Shown piece by piece: positions 1 through 10,838 of a stretch of DNA of 64,000 bases. The notes beneath the pieces are model-generated. The model ran no database searches, was not told the origin of the DNA, and saw only the letters and a program-made list of their open reading frames with translations. The position numbers and the translations under genes are program-made. Origin of the DNA: Piezodorus guildinii (Eukaryota; Arthropoda; Insecta; Hemiptera; Pentatomidae); NCBI GenBank assembly GCA_023052935.1, contig CM041298.1, positions 20,556,871 through 20,620,870 of the forward strand. The letters are read 5' to 3'. The first letter of the stretch is position 1. Each line of letters begins with the position of its first letter.

Positions 1-246
1 TACTACTGTTGACCGCGATATCATCGGCAAAACCTGATATTGAAGCATGTTCGAACTGGGTTTCAACATTTTTTCCAGTATAAATAGAAAATAATATTGG
101 AGATAGTACCGCACCTTGTGGAACACCACATGTGAGATGGACGGGCCTAGAAATCTTTTCTGTAAATTTTACTATCATATACCGTTCACTTAGGAAAGAT
201 TTTATAGTAGTATATAACTGCTCAGGGCACCCCAGGTCTATCAACT
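1..246 (-). pseudogene. Non-LTR reverse transcriptase fragment (RT core)
   Basis: The minus strand reads through without a stop and shows GVPQGAVLSPILF (RT motif B region) followed by GFADDIAV (catalytic FADD box, near 20-35). Upstream it has the spacing usual before motif B in Jockey/I-type LINEs (…SFLSERYMIVKFTEK…). The left end is cut by the window edge and the right end stops at about 246, where a different repeat begins. It is a fragment of an RT, not a gene. The clade assignment (Jockey/I-like) is inferred from motif wording only. Confidence 0.85.
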
Positions 247-259
247 GTTAGCACTAATT

Positions 260-402
260 TTACTTTAACTTATCTTTATATAAAATATATAGTAAGGGAA
301 CGTATTGGGATCCTGAAAATTTTCGAAACCCAGTTTTCAACGAATATACACGTTTTAGGGCCCCCTGAGTCCAAATAACCAAGTCCCGCATAAAGTTCTG
401 TC
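260..402 (-). repeat. PR1 repeat, terminal fragment (reverse)
   Basis: This is a diverged copy of the PR1 terminus: tactttaactta, a TATAT hairpin, gtaagggaa, then the conserved cacgttttaggg, ctgagtccaaataacc and aagtcccgc blocks seen in every PR1 copy. Only the hairpin end is present. It ends where the LINE-D target site begins. Confidence 0.75.
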
Positions 403-411
403 TGCTAGAGC

Positions 412-1428
412 TTTCTCGTGATAATAATAATAATAATAGGCTTACCGAACCCGAAGGTTCGATGCCGATACCACTAAACTTCGCCTGCACAGACTCGTCC
501 AATGTTCGCCGGTCAAGCCCAAGCCCCCGAGATCAGCCTTAATGCAATCCTCCCATCGACGCTTCGGCCTACCTTTCGGACGCCTACCAGTCGGTTTAGC
601 GAATACCAACTTTCTCGGAATCCGTTCCTCACCGAACCCAACAACTTTACGCGCCCATTTAAGTCTCCGAGATGCTATCAACTCAATTATATTCACAGGC
701 TACAAACTCTGCAATTCAGCGTTGTGCAACCTTCTAAACTCCCCAGTGGCCTCATCTCTCTTCGGACCAAATATATTACGCAGTACCTTATTTTCGAAAA
801 CCTTAAGCTGTTGTTCATCCTTCAAAGTAAGCGGCCACGTTTCACAACCGTAAAGAACCGTCTTAAGAATAATAGTTTTATAAATTCTAACCTTTAAGTT
901 TTTAAACAGAAGCCTCGACCTAAGTAATTGAGCAACTGAATAATAACACGCATATTCCACCTTTAACCGGGACTTTATTTCTTCCTGGATTTCATTTTTT
1001 CTTGTTATCATTGAACCTAAATACTTGAATTTCTCTACGTGTTCAAACGTATGACCTGATACATCAATATCACCACGATCGACACCGTTTCTGCTACTAA
1101 TCATATACTTCGTCTTATCGGTATTTAATTCGAGTCCTATTTCTTTACCGGCTTTTATTAACACCCTTGTATTTAGCTGTATTGTTTCCGTGTCTTCACC
1201 TAGCAGTACCAAATCATCGGCATACCCTAAAACCGTAATCCTGTCACCCATATTTAAACCTTTCTCGGTACACATCACCTTTTCTATGACATAATTTAAA
1301 GCTATATTAAACAAAACAGGTGAAAGGGAGTCACCCTGTTTCAAACCCAATCGCACCTCAAATCTCTCGGAGTAATTATGACCGATTCTAACTTTATGAA
1401 ATGTTTCCGACAAACATTTCTCGTGATA
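412..1428 (-). mobile_element. 5'-truncated LINE-D insertion with 12-bp TSD
   Basis: The insert runs from its (TTA)n 3' tail (plus-strand ataataataata at 421-436) to a 5' truncation at about 1416. It is bracketed by a perfect 12-bp direct repeat, tttctcgtgata, at 412-423 and 1417-1428. This is the signature of target-primed reverse transcription with 5' truncation. The tail is a trinucleotide microsatellite rather than poly(A), which all LINE-D copies in the window share. Confidence 0.88.
442..1416 (-). pseudogene. LINE-D reverse transcriptase, C-terminal half
   Basis: The reading frame gives the RT palm and thumb plus the C-terminal extension. QGDSLSPVLF lies near residue 26 and the catalytic YADD at residues 64-67 of the 237-residue segment from 1413. 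YLGSMI, VLYGCETW and a basic tail (RRPKGRPKRRWED) follow. One in-frame TAG at 700-702 interrupts the frame where the sister copy near 51 kb reads Tyr. The other half of the ORF continues in the same frame to 442. The endonuclease and RT N-terminus are missing by 5' truncation. The family resembles RTE-like insect elements that lack a gag ORF. Confidence 0.85.
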
Positions 1429-2072
1429 TATTTAGAAAAAAAATAATAGACGCTGAAAAGGTCACAAAGTAAATTAATTTCGCAGAGTGAGAAGATTTCT
1501 ATTTCACGTAGGTAGGACATATTTTATTTATATACTTCAGATGAATCCACGCGAATTTCGAAAATATTCTGATAAAGACTCATACGTGAAGCCCTTGATC
1601 GTTCAATCGTAAGCAATAGCATTGAATCCATCTATATTAGGAATTATGTTTAAAAAAAATAAAATAAAAAAAGTCGATTATAATACCTTTTTTTAATCGA
1701 AAAGAATGAAAGAAAAGTCATCTTTTGAAACATTGTTACGATTGAGAGCCGACGTATATTTGTCCCTTTGAAGTCCCGAAGGCCTCTGTATTAAAAAAAA
1801 AAAAAGAAAAAAAAAAAAGGAGTATCATTGTGCTTCAGTTTTTGGTTGTCCCTGTAGGTTGGCCAATATTGATTCCTACCCCCTTTTGATGACGACCAAT
1901 TTCCGAACTCAGTGACCCACAGGGTCCAGACCTCTTTTGAGGAAGTCTGTTCTTTGATCTGTAAAACGTCTCCTCTCCTGAAGGAAGTAAGGTTTTCTAA
2001 TATAATTATTATACTGAAGAAATCCAATTATTTGTATAACGATAATATTTCAAATACTATATATTTATTCCT
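1429..2072. other. AT-rich stretch without recognised gene
   Basis: I see no coding signature. The notable feature is an A-rich run at about 1792-1818, followed by roughly 170 bp of more balanced composition (to ~1990) that I do not recognise. It could be the end of a retroposed sequence in reverse orientation. Confidence 0.5.
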
Positions 2073-2370
2073 GTAAAAACCTTCTTAAAAAAAAACCTGT
2101 GTCATTACAACCCATGGCCAACGACCGTGCAATGAGGTGATTCGGCCGAGATCACGCTCAGTCGCCATGGTTTTTCCCCATATTTGGGTGCCCACTTTAT
2201 AGAGGGTGGGTCTGCCCCAGGAGGTTCTCCATACCCTAGGATCGCCTCCCGACTGAATTAACAGAATAAATAATATTCTGCCACAGCCGGGATTCGAACC
2301 CAGGACCCGGAGCACAGTAGACTAGCGCTCTACCCACTATACCACGCCGCTCCCGTGGAAAAATCCTTCT
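2073..2370 (-). mobile_element. SINE1 copy 1, tRNA-derived
   Basis: Read on the minus strand, the 5' end at 2354 starts GGGAGCGGCGTGGTATAG. It has an A-box-like TGGTATAGTGGG and a perfect B box GGTTCGAATCC (around 2290), spaced as in a tRNA gene, so RNA polymerase III transcription is expected. About 190 bp of unrelated body follow, ending in a run of T on the SINE strand (A's at 2087-2095 on plus). Flanks 2073-2086 and 2355-2370 look like a diverged TSD (gtaaaaaccttctt versus gtggaaaaatccttct). Confidence 0.85.
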
Positions 2371-2689
2371 CAATTCGAATAATTAGTATTGATTGGTCCT
2401 GTCTTCAATTCGTATTTTTTTCTCGCCTACCTGTCTCTGTCTTTATGTGTTACAATTTGGATTTCAAAGGAAAAAAATTAACGGGTAATGGTTAGGAGAA
2501 GAACATGAGGCAGAAATTTGAGTTGGTTTATAATTTTCCTTTTTTGTAGCTCTCGGGTTTTCGGAATTTGATTTGTTTTATGACTATTAGAAGGCTTATA
2601 ACAACCAAAAACAACGAAACTTCAAAGCTTTTATTATTTCTAATACTCATAAACAAAATATTAAAAAATAATTGTAGTTTTACACCCCA

Positions 2690-2870
2690 TAATGGGTATA
2701 GGGTTCAGTACTGAAAGAGATTCGAGCTGTATCGTTAATAACGACTGTGCAAGGAGCTGATTCACCCTAGGTTATGCTAGGCTGCCCGATTTTTGGGTAC
2801 CCTTCTACATGAGATTTTCCATAGCTCAATATCGCTCAACGTCTGAAACGACATCTAAGATTGAATAGTT
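2690..2870 (-). repeat. SINE1 body relic
   Basis: Degenerate match to the SINE1 body: gactgtgcaaggagctgattc, ggttatgctaggctgcc, tttttgggtaccc and ttttccatagctc align in order with the intact copies at 2.1 and 3.2 kb. The tRNA-like head is not recognisable. An old copy is the simplest explanation. Confidence 0.6.
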
Positions 2871-3134
2871 CATTTGTTATTTTGCCTGTGTGGTCTTTCT
2901 TGGGTAGATAATCTCTTATGGATTACATCTAACCTCATCATCAAAAATTGAAGAAACAATTAAATAATAATAAAATTTATACATATTATATCTTTAAATG
3001 ATAAATACAGGAGGAAAACAATTTAACGACTGAGAATCGGTTATTAATATAATTAAGTTTCATTATTAACTTTTAATTTAAGGTTCATTATTATTTTTTC
3101 AGCTCCTGTTGATAAATATCTGGCTATAAATTAT

Positions 3135-3142
3135 AAATATTA

Positions 3143-3186
<44 letters not shown>

Positions 3187-3477
3187 GTACCACTACAACC
3201 CATGAAGAGTTTTAGCATAGGTACGTCTAGAGATTCGTACTTTTTATAAACGGCCAAGGAGATTACGCTCAGCCGCCAGGTTTTTTCCCCATTTTTTGTA
3301 CCCACTTGTTTTAGGCTGGGTGTGCCCTAGGAGGGTCTCCATACCCCAGGATTGCTTCAGGCCGAAATAACAGAATAAATAATATAACGCCACAGCCGGG
3401 ATTCGAACCCAGGACCCGGAGCACAGTAGACTAGCCCTCTACCCACTATACCACGCCGCTCCCTAAAAAAATATTAC
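3135..3477 (-). mobile_element. SINE1 copy 2 with 41-nt poly(T) tail
   Basis: It has the same tRNA-like head as copy 1 (B box GGTTCGAATCC on minus, near 3405) and the same body. The plus strand has 41 consecutive A's at 3144-3184 at the SINE 3' side, so the SINE strand ends in poly(T), opposite to the usual poly(A). A 9-bp direct repeat, aaatattac (3135-3143 and 3469-3477), brackets it and fits a TSD, so the run belongs to the insertion. Confidence 0.87.
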
Positions 3478-4429
3478 TAAACTATACAATAAACTAAAAT
3501 ATTTTTGAAAATGTATATTAAAAAAAGAACAATGCTCATTTTATCGAATTACCGATAGCAATCATGACAATAAAAAGACTCCACAAAGAAATAAAATTAT
3601 ATTTATTGTAAGAACCAAAATAGTAGAAACTTATATCATCTGTCAAGATTACTTTTTTTTCGGTATTGTGCAGAATTAGGGAGTTACTTTTTTCTTTTAA
3701 GCAATTATATTTTCAACAGCGTATTACTAATATATCATTATATACTATATCAGATATCATTAAAATATAAATATTAAATATATTATTACATATTATCTAT
3801 TTATCTATCTATCTAAGTTATCTACGGGTTTTAAGGTTCAGTCAATAAATAAGCAATTTTATTCAGGCAACGTTTCGAGAATTTTCGTCATGCCCTTTGA
3901 GACAAAATAGTGTCTAACAAGGACTATATATATTTTTTTTAAATTTATTTTTTTTAGTTTAGTAAAATAAGTAGACATGCAAAACTTTTCATGATGGGTA
4001 TATGCTAATGAAATGACTGACAATTATAGTTATTATTTTTAGTTTTTGCTTCAAAATCAAAGTTAATATTATTGTTCTTTTAGAAAACCAATTTAACTAT
4101 GGGATTGGGATTGCAGTAAAAGATTAAGCGGAATCCTTTTTCACAAGCCGATTAAAACTTTAGTCAAGTTCATTTGAAGTGACGAAAACGATTTGGATTA
4201 GTTTACCCTATTCCAACAAAGTTCTTTGTCGATTCTATTCAGTATTAATGGAGTTGTATATACAATTTTTTAGTGCAATATATCTAATAAATAATTTTCT
4301 TTTTTGTTTCAGGTAAGCATTGACGATTATTACATCAATAAAGTTATAAATTATCTGGTAAGATTTAATTTTAAAATATTTAAACATATAATTTATGGTA
4401 GTTCACAGATATTTATTCTTTTGTATAAA
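3478..4429. other. Non-coding AT-rich stretch
   Basis: I see no coding signature. It contains a tatc microsatellite-like stretch near 3795-3812. At 3880-3925 the minus strand reads GGGC ATGACGA … GAAACGTTGCC, a degenerate member of the hammerhead-like motif set described in the findings. Otherwise nothing is recognised. Confidence 0.5.
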
Positions 4430-4690
4430 ATCTATTATTAAAATGTATAGGTATGGATGTGATGAAGGTTATTATTTTCTTTATATATATTATTTATTTC
4501 ATTTTATATACATATACATCTTTTCTTCTTTATTTAGTCTTTATTAATTATTCCTGTAATTTTTTTATTTATTTATTTTAATTTAATTTTATTTTTTTCC
4601 ATTTGTGGGATAAATGGTTTCTTCTACCTGTAATACTCATTGCCCCAGTAGGTAGCAGATTGTATTATCTCTTGATAAATAAAAAATAAA
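4430..4690 (+). mobile_element. LINE-E 3' UTR fragment
   Basis: It ends ctgtaatactcattgcccc…gtagcagattgtattatctcttgataaataaa. The same ordered blocks occur at 61.44-61.74 kb (+), 45.06-45.26 kb (+) and, reversed, at 14.89-14.96 kb. The shared end with an AATAAA-like signal and A-rich tail marks a LINE 3' terminus. No coding part is retained. Confidence 0.65.
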
Positions 4691-5487
4691 TTATTAAAAT
4701 TTAAATTTCTATATGTTTTTTATTGATATTTGTTTGCTTTCCTTCAATTTTCAGTTTATAATATTATTTTTTTGTGTAATCATAATTTTTTAAACGTGCA
4801 CTAATGTTTAATTTTGAAGGCATCTTTATTGAGTGATTTCTATGACCATGACAGTATTTATTTTTAACTTAATCGTCATCTTTCATAATATCAAACAAGT
4901 TTTTCTTCTATCGTGCTTAACGGTTACATCCTCAACTAAAAGAAAAAGCTCTTAACATTTCAAAACAAAATTCTCCGAATATCAGTAGATACTCCTTGTT
5001 TCATTAGAAACAGTCAACTACACCGTGAGCAGTTAAATTGAACCCATCGATGACTTCATCAAAGATCGCTTTACTAAATATCACTCACAGCTTCCAGCTG
5101 GTACAGGTGTGTAGCTTACAACCGAACGAAAAATCTGAGGCTCAAACCCAGACTTCTGCAAGACGTTCTTCTGTGAATCTTACTATTAACGTTTTTATAT
5201 TGTCCACAAACATCAATTTTTTTCATCAGCATTATTACTATTAATTGCCAAATATGCCTATTATGTCTTATATCTTTCTTTTATTATTATTATCTTCAGG
5301 TATGGATTTTATTTATTTTTTTAAGTTCATTATTTATCTACGTTCATTTACTTTATTTTATTACTTGAATTCTTTTATACATTAAATCTTAAATGAACTA
5401 TTACTAACTTCTTGCTTCATTTCTTTTTCGAGTGTTCAATTTGATTTCAAGTACGAGCATTTGTTTAGATTTAAATTAATGTTTTGA
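4691..5487. other. Non-coding AT-rich stretch
   Basis: No recognised gene. A short ORF at 5038-5244 has no family signature. Composition is typical of the background of the window. Confidence 0.5.
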
Positions 5488-6330
5488 ACTGTCCTCACTC
5501 TCTACATACGCCGATGACACATGTGTGTTATCTGTAAACAATGACCCAACTATTTCTTCCCAAAACCTTCAGTCTTATATTGCTTCCATTATAGAATGGT
5601 GTCAAAAGTGGAGGATCAAAATAAATCCTAATAAATTCCACCAAATTACCTTTACCCTTTGCCGCAAACCTATGTCTGCCTGTCCCACTATATCCTTTGG
5701 CAATATTCCACTCACCTCAGTTGAACAGATCCGGTACCTTAGACTGCATCTTGACAGACGACTTACTTGGAATCCCCACACTAGACTGAAACCGACAAGA
5801 AACAGCTCGTAGATATCTTTATTATAACATTTACTTGACAAACGTATAAAACTTCCCACTAGCTATAAAAAACTTATTTATATTATCATACTTGGGCCTA
5901 TTTGGACATATGCAATTGAGCTACGGGGATCCACCAAGCCATCAAATTCCTCTGGTGTTCAATCCTTGCAATCCAAAATCCTCCGAAAGATCCTAAATTC
6001 CAATAAAATAATCTATAAAGACCTAAACATCCATTAGTTGCAGACTCAGCCCGAATTAGATATACTTCCTTTCACTATAAATTACCACGTCCACCCAAAC
6101 CCACTTGTCCGCAATCTCTCATCTTCTTCTATTCCTGCTCATCCTCTGAGGCGGCTGAAAAGACGATAGCCTCGAGACCTACTTATCTGAATAAACTTTG
6201 AAGTGCTACCACTGGGTAGATTCTTCTCACGCCTATCATGTCCATAACTCGATATTCACATTTACTTGATGTATTTTATTAATAATACAGTTGTAAATAT
6301 CTCTGTATAAATAAATAAAATTAATCTTTA
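5488..6330 (+). pseudogene. Jockey-B RT C-terminus and 3' end
   Basis: It begins inside the RT at STYADDT (catalytic YADD near 5505-5516). It continues through EWCQKWRIKINPNK, YLRLHLDRRLTWNPHTR and the thumb, then loses frame after ~5812. Recognisable words in shifted frames continue to ~6185 (RPTSE region with RRLKRR-like end). The 3' UTR ends with cagttgtaaatatc and a (aaat)n tail at ~6330, matching the ends of the copies at 44.4, 54.1 and 63.1 kb. Multiple frameshifts make it non-functional. Confidence 0.85.
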
Positions 6331-7009
6331 TTATTTAACTGTTCAATATAATTATAAACATAAAATAGTGAGGGAAGTCTTTTCATGAGACGATACCCCC
6401 ACTTTGTAAATTGTTAGAAATTATGATAAATGTTTTTATATAAACCAAGCCGATCTGGAAAAAAAGAAATAGTAAATAATAATGGTTACACGCGCTTTTT
6501 TTCCCCTTAATAGTTGATACTATTTTTTTGTAAGAGGAATTACCAGATGTTGCTTTTAAGGAACCTGCTTTGGGGATAATTAAACCAAAGTAAGTTTAAT
6601 TCCGAGACTGCTTCTCACACACGGACTTAATTTGGCCTCAGATCTACATGATACGAGCTGCCACCTCAGCAAGCTCCGCTCCTATATAAGGTTCTTAGGC
6701 TAACCACCAAGAGGCTCTATTTCCAGAACACCACATCTCTCTTCTCCCTCCCATCTCTCTCCCTTCCATCCTTCCTCACTTCTGTATTCCGCTCTATGTA
6801 AGTCTATCTTCAAAGTATTACTTGTTTTATTTTTTTAAGTCATGTCGTTTCACACATGTGTAGCGCTTGTGTTTTTCTAAACACAATTTAAATTTCCCTC
6901 TCCTCTCCGTAACAAATATTGAAGAAGGATGTTATTTGTATGAGGTTGTGTAATAGGCTGTTGTGAATAAAAATTCAAAATATTATTTTTTTTTTAAACT
7001 CCGGTTATT
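6331..7009. other. No recognised feature
   Basis: No gene is seen. A slightly GC-richer patch at about 6600-6790 contains a pyrimidine-rich run (ctctcttctccctcccatctctctccc). It could be part of an unknown element or host sequence. Confidence 0.45.
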
Positions 7010-7983
7010 TAGCCTAGTCTAGCACACAGGACTGCTGTACTTTTCATCCTTATTTAACGGCTGACAGGCTTCTGAAGCCTTTTCCAATCACTTCAGTCAG
7101 GATCGTGTCTGCTGGATACTGCTTCCATCCTCAAGTCCTTCCACCTTCCCTTCGTTCTTCCACTTGGTCTGACTCCATCCGGGGTCCCATAATATAATTT
7201 CCTTGCGGCTCTACCTTCACCCCATCCAGATAACGTGTATCATTCATTTTAAGCGCTGAATTCGAACAAAATCAGAAACTCGGAGATCGTCCAAAAGGTC
7301 GTAGATCTTCCTTGTACTGTAGTTCTTCCTTAAGCGATAAGTACCATTCTCTTAAACTGGCCTTATGATACGCCTTAACACATTTCTTTCAAACCTATCG
7401 ATCTTTTCAGCCAGCCTTTTGCGTATGGTCCAGGTTGCACTGGCATAGGTCAGTACAGGTCGGATGATTGTTTTGTAAATAATCATTTTAGTATCCCTAC
7501 TTAGAAGCTTACTTCGGAAACTTAGAAAAATTCTTAGAGCGAAATATGCTTTGTTAGCCCCCATTACTCGATTGTGAATTTCTTCTTCTTCGTCGATCTG
7601 ATCATTAACGATGGAGCCGAGGTACTTGAAAACTGTACAGGCACTGGAATGTATATTGTCCCACCACATTATGCTTTAGCGAATTCAAAGGTATTTTCTC
7701 CCTGAGCACCATAATTTTTTTTTCCCTCATTGATGGCTAATCCCATTCTTCCTGCTTTTCTTTGCAGCCCTTCACAGGCCTCCTTGATCGCCTTGAGGGA
7801 TAATCCAATCTGTGCCACAGCATCAGCATATCCGACCCCTTGCGTTGCCTTATTAAAAATGGTGCCCGACCGGCTAAGCCCTACTCTATTGATCACACTT
7901 AGAGGGCGATTACTAAACAGAAGTGAAGAAAGAGGGTCCCCTTGCCAAATTCCTGACTTCACTGCAAAAGGACTGCTGTACAA
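7010..7983 (-). pseudogene. RTE-like LINE RT, C-terminal part, degenerate
   Basis: On the minus strand KSGIWQGDPLSSLLF (motif B) and GYADAVAQIGLSLKAI (catalytic box) are followed by KYLGSIVND, ALRIF…SKLL, IYKTIIRPVLTYASATW and a C-terminal tail reaching ~7010 before an A-rich end. The catalytic box reads YADA, so the second essential Asp is lost. A frameshift near 7669 separates the two reading frames. The upstream boundary at ~7983 abuts a Jockey-B fragment on the other strand. Confidence 0.82.
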
Positions 7984-8085
7984 ACTCTTTTAGTTCTCTC
8001 TCTAACATACTTCCTCATAATCCAGTCCTACATCGCTGATAGATTCATTAAAATCAGCCACAATCGTATTCATCCTTTGTTTAAA
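7970..8085 (+). pseudogene. Jockey-B RT scrap
   Basis: The plus strand matches the Jockey-B copy at 53125-53220: actgctgtacaaactc, then tacttcctcataatccagtcctac and gatagattcattaaaat, corresponding to FLIIQSYLSDRSFKI. Frame is broken. Its left edge coincides with the RTE-like fragment, suggesting the two were joined by insertion or rearrangement. Confidence 0.65.
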
Positions 8086-8870
8086 GGGTCTATATATTAC
8101 GTGGAAAAAAACATTATCTGTTGAGTTAAATAGAAACTAAGGTTACTTTTGATAGCTCAATGAGGGTTATTTGGAAAAATATATTAAACAAATAAATAAA
8201 TGTATGTTAATTGTAAATACGTAATTAAAATGTTCGTGTTATCTTTAAGCTTAGATTAAGTATTAATGAAGCAAATACTTATTATATACTCCGGTGAGGG
8301 AAAAGGGGAGTCTAGAAGTGAGATGAAGAAGGCTGTGAGCTCCCGGAGAGGGTGTGTAAAAAAGAGACATTGTGGATAGCAGCTATTACCGAGGGATTTA
8401 GATTAGAGTGATATAATTAGTGTGACCAGGGACAAGTCCAGACGGACGAACTCGGCCGGACAAGGAAGGAAGCTAAGGTTTGGTTCTCGAGGAGAAATTT
8501 GAAACTGAAAAACTGCCATCCTCCTAACCCCAAACCTAACCCTCATCCCGAACCTAGGTGAATATCATTTTGTAAATAACTTTTGGTTTGTGTTTGGTGA
8601 CTGATAAACGAAAGTAGTAGTTTCAGACAATAGAAAAAAAGTTAGTATAAGTTGTAAATATGTTTTGCTATTGAATAATTTATTTCTTTTCCTTTTTTTT
8701 TATTAGAAATAAAATTATGTTTTGTATAACCAATTTAACCATGTATTATTTTTTTAATTTGAAAATTGGATCTTGAATATTTACTTATTAATTAATATTA
8801 ACCTTAAAAAGTTAATACTGTACAAATCTCGTTGAGTCTAATACTGTGTAAAGGTATAGTGACGTCATAT
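8086..8870. other. No recognised gene
   Basis: Background AT-rich DNA with a purine-rich, more balanced patch at about 8290-8540 (gaggg, gaccagggac, ggccggacaagg) that I cannot assign. No ORF of note. Confidence 0.45.
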
Positions 8871-8958
8871 GATTCCATAGCTCAAGGGATAGGTAGATGT
8901 ATTCAGACTGTGAGATAACGAGTTCGTATCCACCTGTTATTAATAATTTTTTTTTTTG
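8871..8958 (+). repeat. tRNA-like sequence followed by T run
   Basis: gattccatagctcaaggg resembles an A box (TAGCTCAAGGG), and gagttcgtatccacc resembles a B box ~45 nt downstream, with tRNA-like spacing over about 70 nt. A T8-10 run follows, which is a pol III terminator or another T-rich SINE tail. The acceptor ends do not pair well enough for a real tRNA gene. A SINE head or tRNA relic is the better reading. Confidence 0.45.
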
Positions 8959-8971
8959 GTTTGTAAATTTA

Positions 8972-9301
8972 ATTTTAATTTTTTGGTTTGGTTATTTATT
9001 TAACGTCACTTTATGCTACTATGGCTAATCGGATATGCTACTATCGCTAATCCCACTACAGTGGGAGTCCTGAATTTTGCCTATCCAGGTTTTATTAGAA
9101 TAGGGATCTTTAACGAGTACCTGACATCGCACAGGCTCGGGACCACCTTTTAACGTCCCCTCCGAAGGACGGCATAACTAAGGATTTTTTACTCCCATTA
9201 AAAAATATTAGGACCACCTGTGGGTTCGAACCCATGACCTTTGGCATGGGAGGCTGTTATGCTAACTACCCAGCTACAAGTGATCCCAATTTTAATTTTT
9301 T
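8972..9301 (-). mobile_element. SINE2 copy 1, tRNA-derived, 13-bp TSD
   Basis: Minus-strand head GGGATCACTTGTAGCTGGG… carries an A-box-like TAGCTGGGTAGTTAGC and B box GGGTTCGAACCC. The body ends in a (taaa)n-like tail (plus ttatttatttaacg near 8991). A perfect 13-bp direct repeat, attttaatttttt, flanks it at 8972-8984 and 9289-9301. Compared with copy 2 at 18.8 kb it has an extra internal block of about 50-60 bp (9122-9180). Confidence 0.85.
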
Positions 9302-9523
9302 ATATATTTTCATTAAAGATATTATTAATTTAAAGGGTTTCGCTATTTACCTGATATATTTTTTTAACACACAGCGTGGCGCTCGAGATAGATTGATTGT
9401 AGAACCCGCCCGTCTCTACTGAGAATCTGAGGGCATAGTTACGGTTAGGGAATTCTTTTTTTTTTTTCAATTTATATTAATTCTGTTTGCAAATTTTAAC
9501 CGTAACATATAGAGCCTATACAT

Positions 9524-9620
9524 CTGATATCCCGACCCATCCTAACACATTTCTTTCTACTTATGCCGATGATACATTCGTGCTTTCAGTGAATAACGTT
9601 CCTTGTTTTGCCTGTATATT
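9524..9620 (+). pseudogene. Jockey-B RT catalytic-box scrap
   Basis: In frame: DIPTHPNTFLSTYADDT then FVLSVNNVP, the region around the YADD box. The same words (GIPTHPNSFLSTYAD) occur in the copy at 53.3 kb. It ends abruptly at ~9610 and is followed by unrelated AT-rich DNA. Confidence 0.8.
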
Positions 9621-10698
9621 GTAAATATGTAAACGTTGTGCATATAATATTTTTGCAATAAAATAATTACTCTTTTACTTTGTAGATTATTAATAAATGC
9701 TTTTAGAAGTAGTTGGTTTTGCTATTAGTTGTATTGTATGCCAGTTCAAACTAACCCAGCCCTTCTTGTCTGAGCTATGCTGAAAAAGGAATTTGATTTA
9801 TTTCATGGCAGTGTGTGTACTATTCTTATTATCTTATTTATCTCACATTTTGGGCGAAGCTACCTATATCTGGCCTAACCAGCCTGGCGCTCTTTTAGGT
9901 ACCTTTGAAGTGGAATATCCTGGTCATAAAAAAATGGCGCTTATAAATTGATGCCAATAAAAAATAATAATAACACACATGTTTTATTTAGGTATTAATT
10001 GAGATTATTCATGATTTATTAATGTAAGCTATAAATGGTCCTCCAATTTTGACCGGCAGTGTATTATGTATTAGTTATTTTTGTAGGCCGATTTTGATTT
10101 TTAAAAAAGTTGTCATAACATCTCAAAACTTTATTCCTAATGGTCCGGTAGTAGAGGGGCTTCGATATTGAAAATTAAAACTCCCATACTATTCCGTATT
10201 GTATGTCCCGTTTGCTGATGTTAATTAAAGAATTTTATTATTATTATCTACGAAGGGAATCACCAACTCATCTGTATTGCAGCTACTTCAAATTTTACGA
10301 GGCCGTATTGATCCTGCATCGGAAAGCCGACCACAAAGGACATAAAATATTAATAGCATTAAGGTTGCAGTTGAAAATAAAGGGGCTTAATGATTCGAGT
10401 TAAAAGGGAATGCCGTAAGGTCTGAGGGATAGTGGGTGAGCGGGCAGCGGCCAAAGGGAAAAAAACTGGTAGGCTATTTAGCTAAGTGAAAGCGCTTGCT
10501 TTTACAATAACTATTAATGAGCCTTTTATTATACTCGGGGTTCGAGTTCCGTCGGAACGTTATTGGCTTTCAGTGATAAAACGATACCCTCTGACCCCTA
10601 CCGTTAGTGCTTAGCTCGAGGTTAAAATAGTTGCCGTTCAGGACATGTCAATATCTAATGTCTCTCAGATAAATTGAGAGTATCGCAGCTCAAAAAAA
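9621..10698. other. No recognised gene
   Basis: Roughly 1.1 kb without family matches. A 66-codon ORF at 10203-10403 has no recognisable motif. Composition from ~10390 to 10670 is more balanced than the surroundings, but I cannot assign it. Confidence 0.45.
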
Positions 10699-10838
10699 TC
10701 TGGTGCGATCAACACACGACTTTCACTTACCACAGTTGTTAAAATCGATTAAAGAATACAGTTAGAGATAAAAATGAGTGAAAATAATGAAGAATAAATT
10801 AAATTGAATTTCTATTGAAACATGTGTTTTATTAAAAA
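10699..10838 (+). repeat. PR1 fragment, left end
   Basis: It starts tctggtgcgatcaacacacg and covers only the first ~140 bp of PR1, then stops exactly where a second PR1 begins with the same left end. This gives a head-to-tail partial duplication: truncated copy plus full copy. Confidence 0.8.

Noticed and set aside
502..897. Plus-strand ORFs at 502-897 and 50738-51312
   Set aside because: They are antisense shadows of LINE-D reverse transcriptase, as shown by conserved RT motifs on the other strand.
2283..2354. A true tRNA gene at the SINE heads (2.3, 3.4, 8.9, 9.25, 19.0 kb)
   Set aside because: A and B boxes are present, but the acceptor and other stems do not pair properly and each is fused to a repeat body with a tail and TSD.
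3880..3925. Hammerhead motif at 3.9 kb as an active ribozyme
   Set aside because: The core reads ATGACGA and there is no proper stem II. Only stem I (GGGC/GCCT) and GAAACGTT are suggestive. Treated as degenerate.
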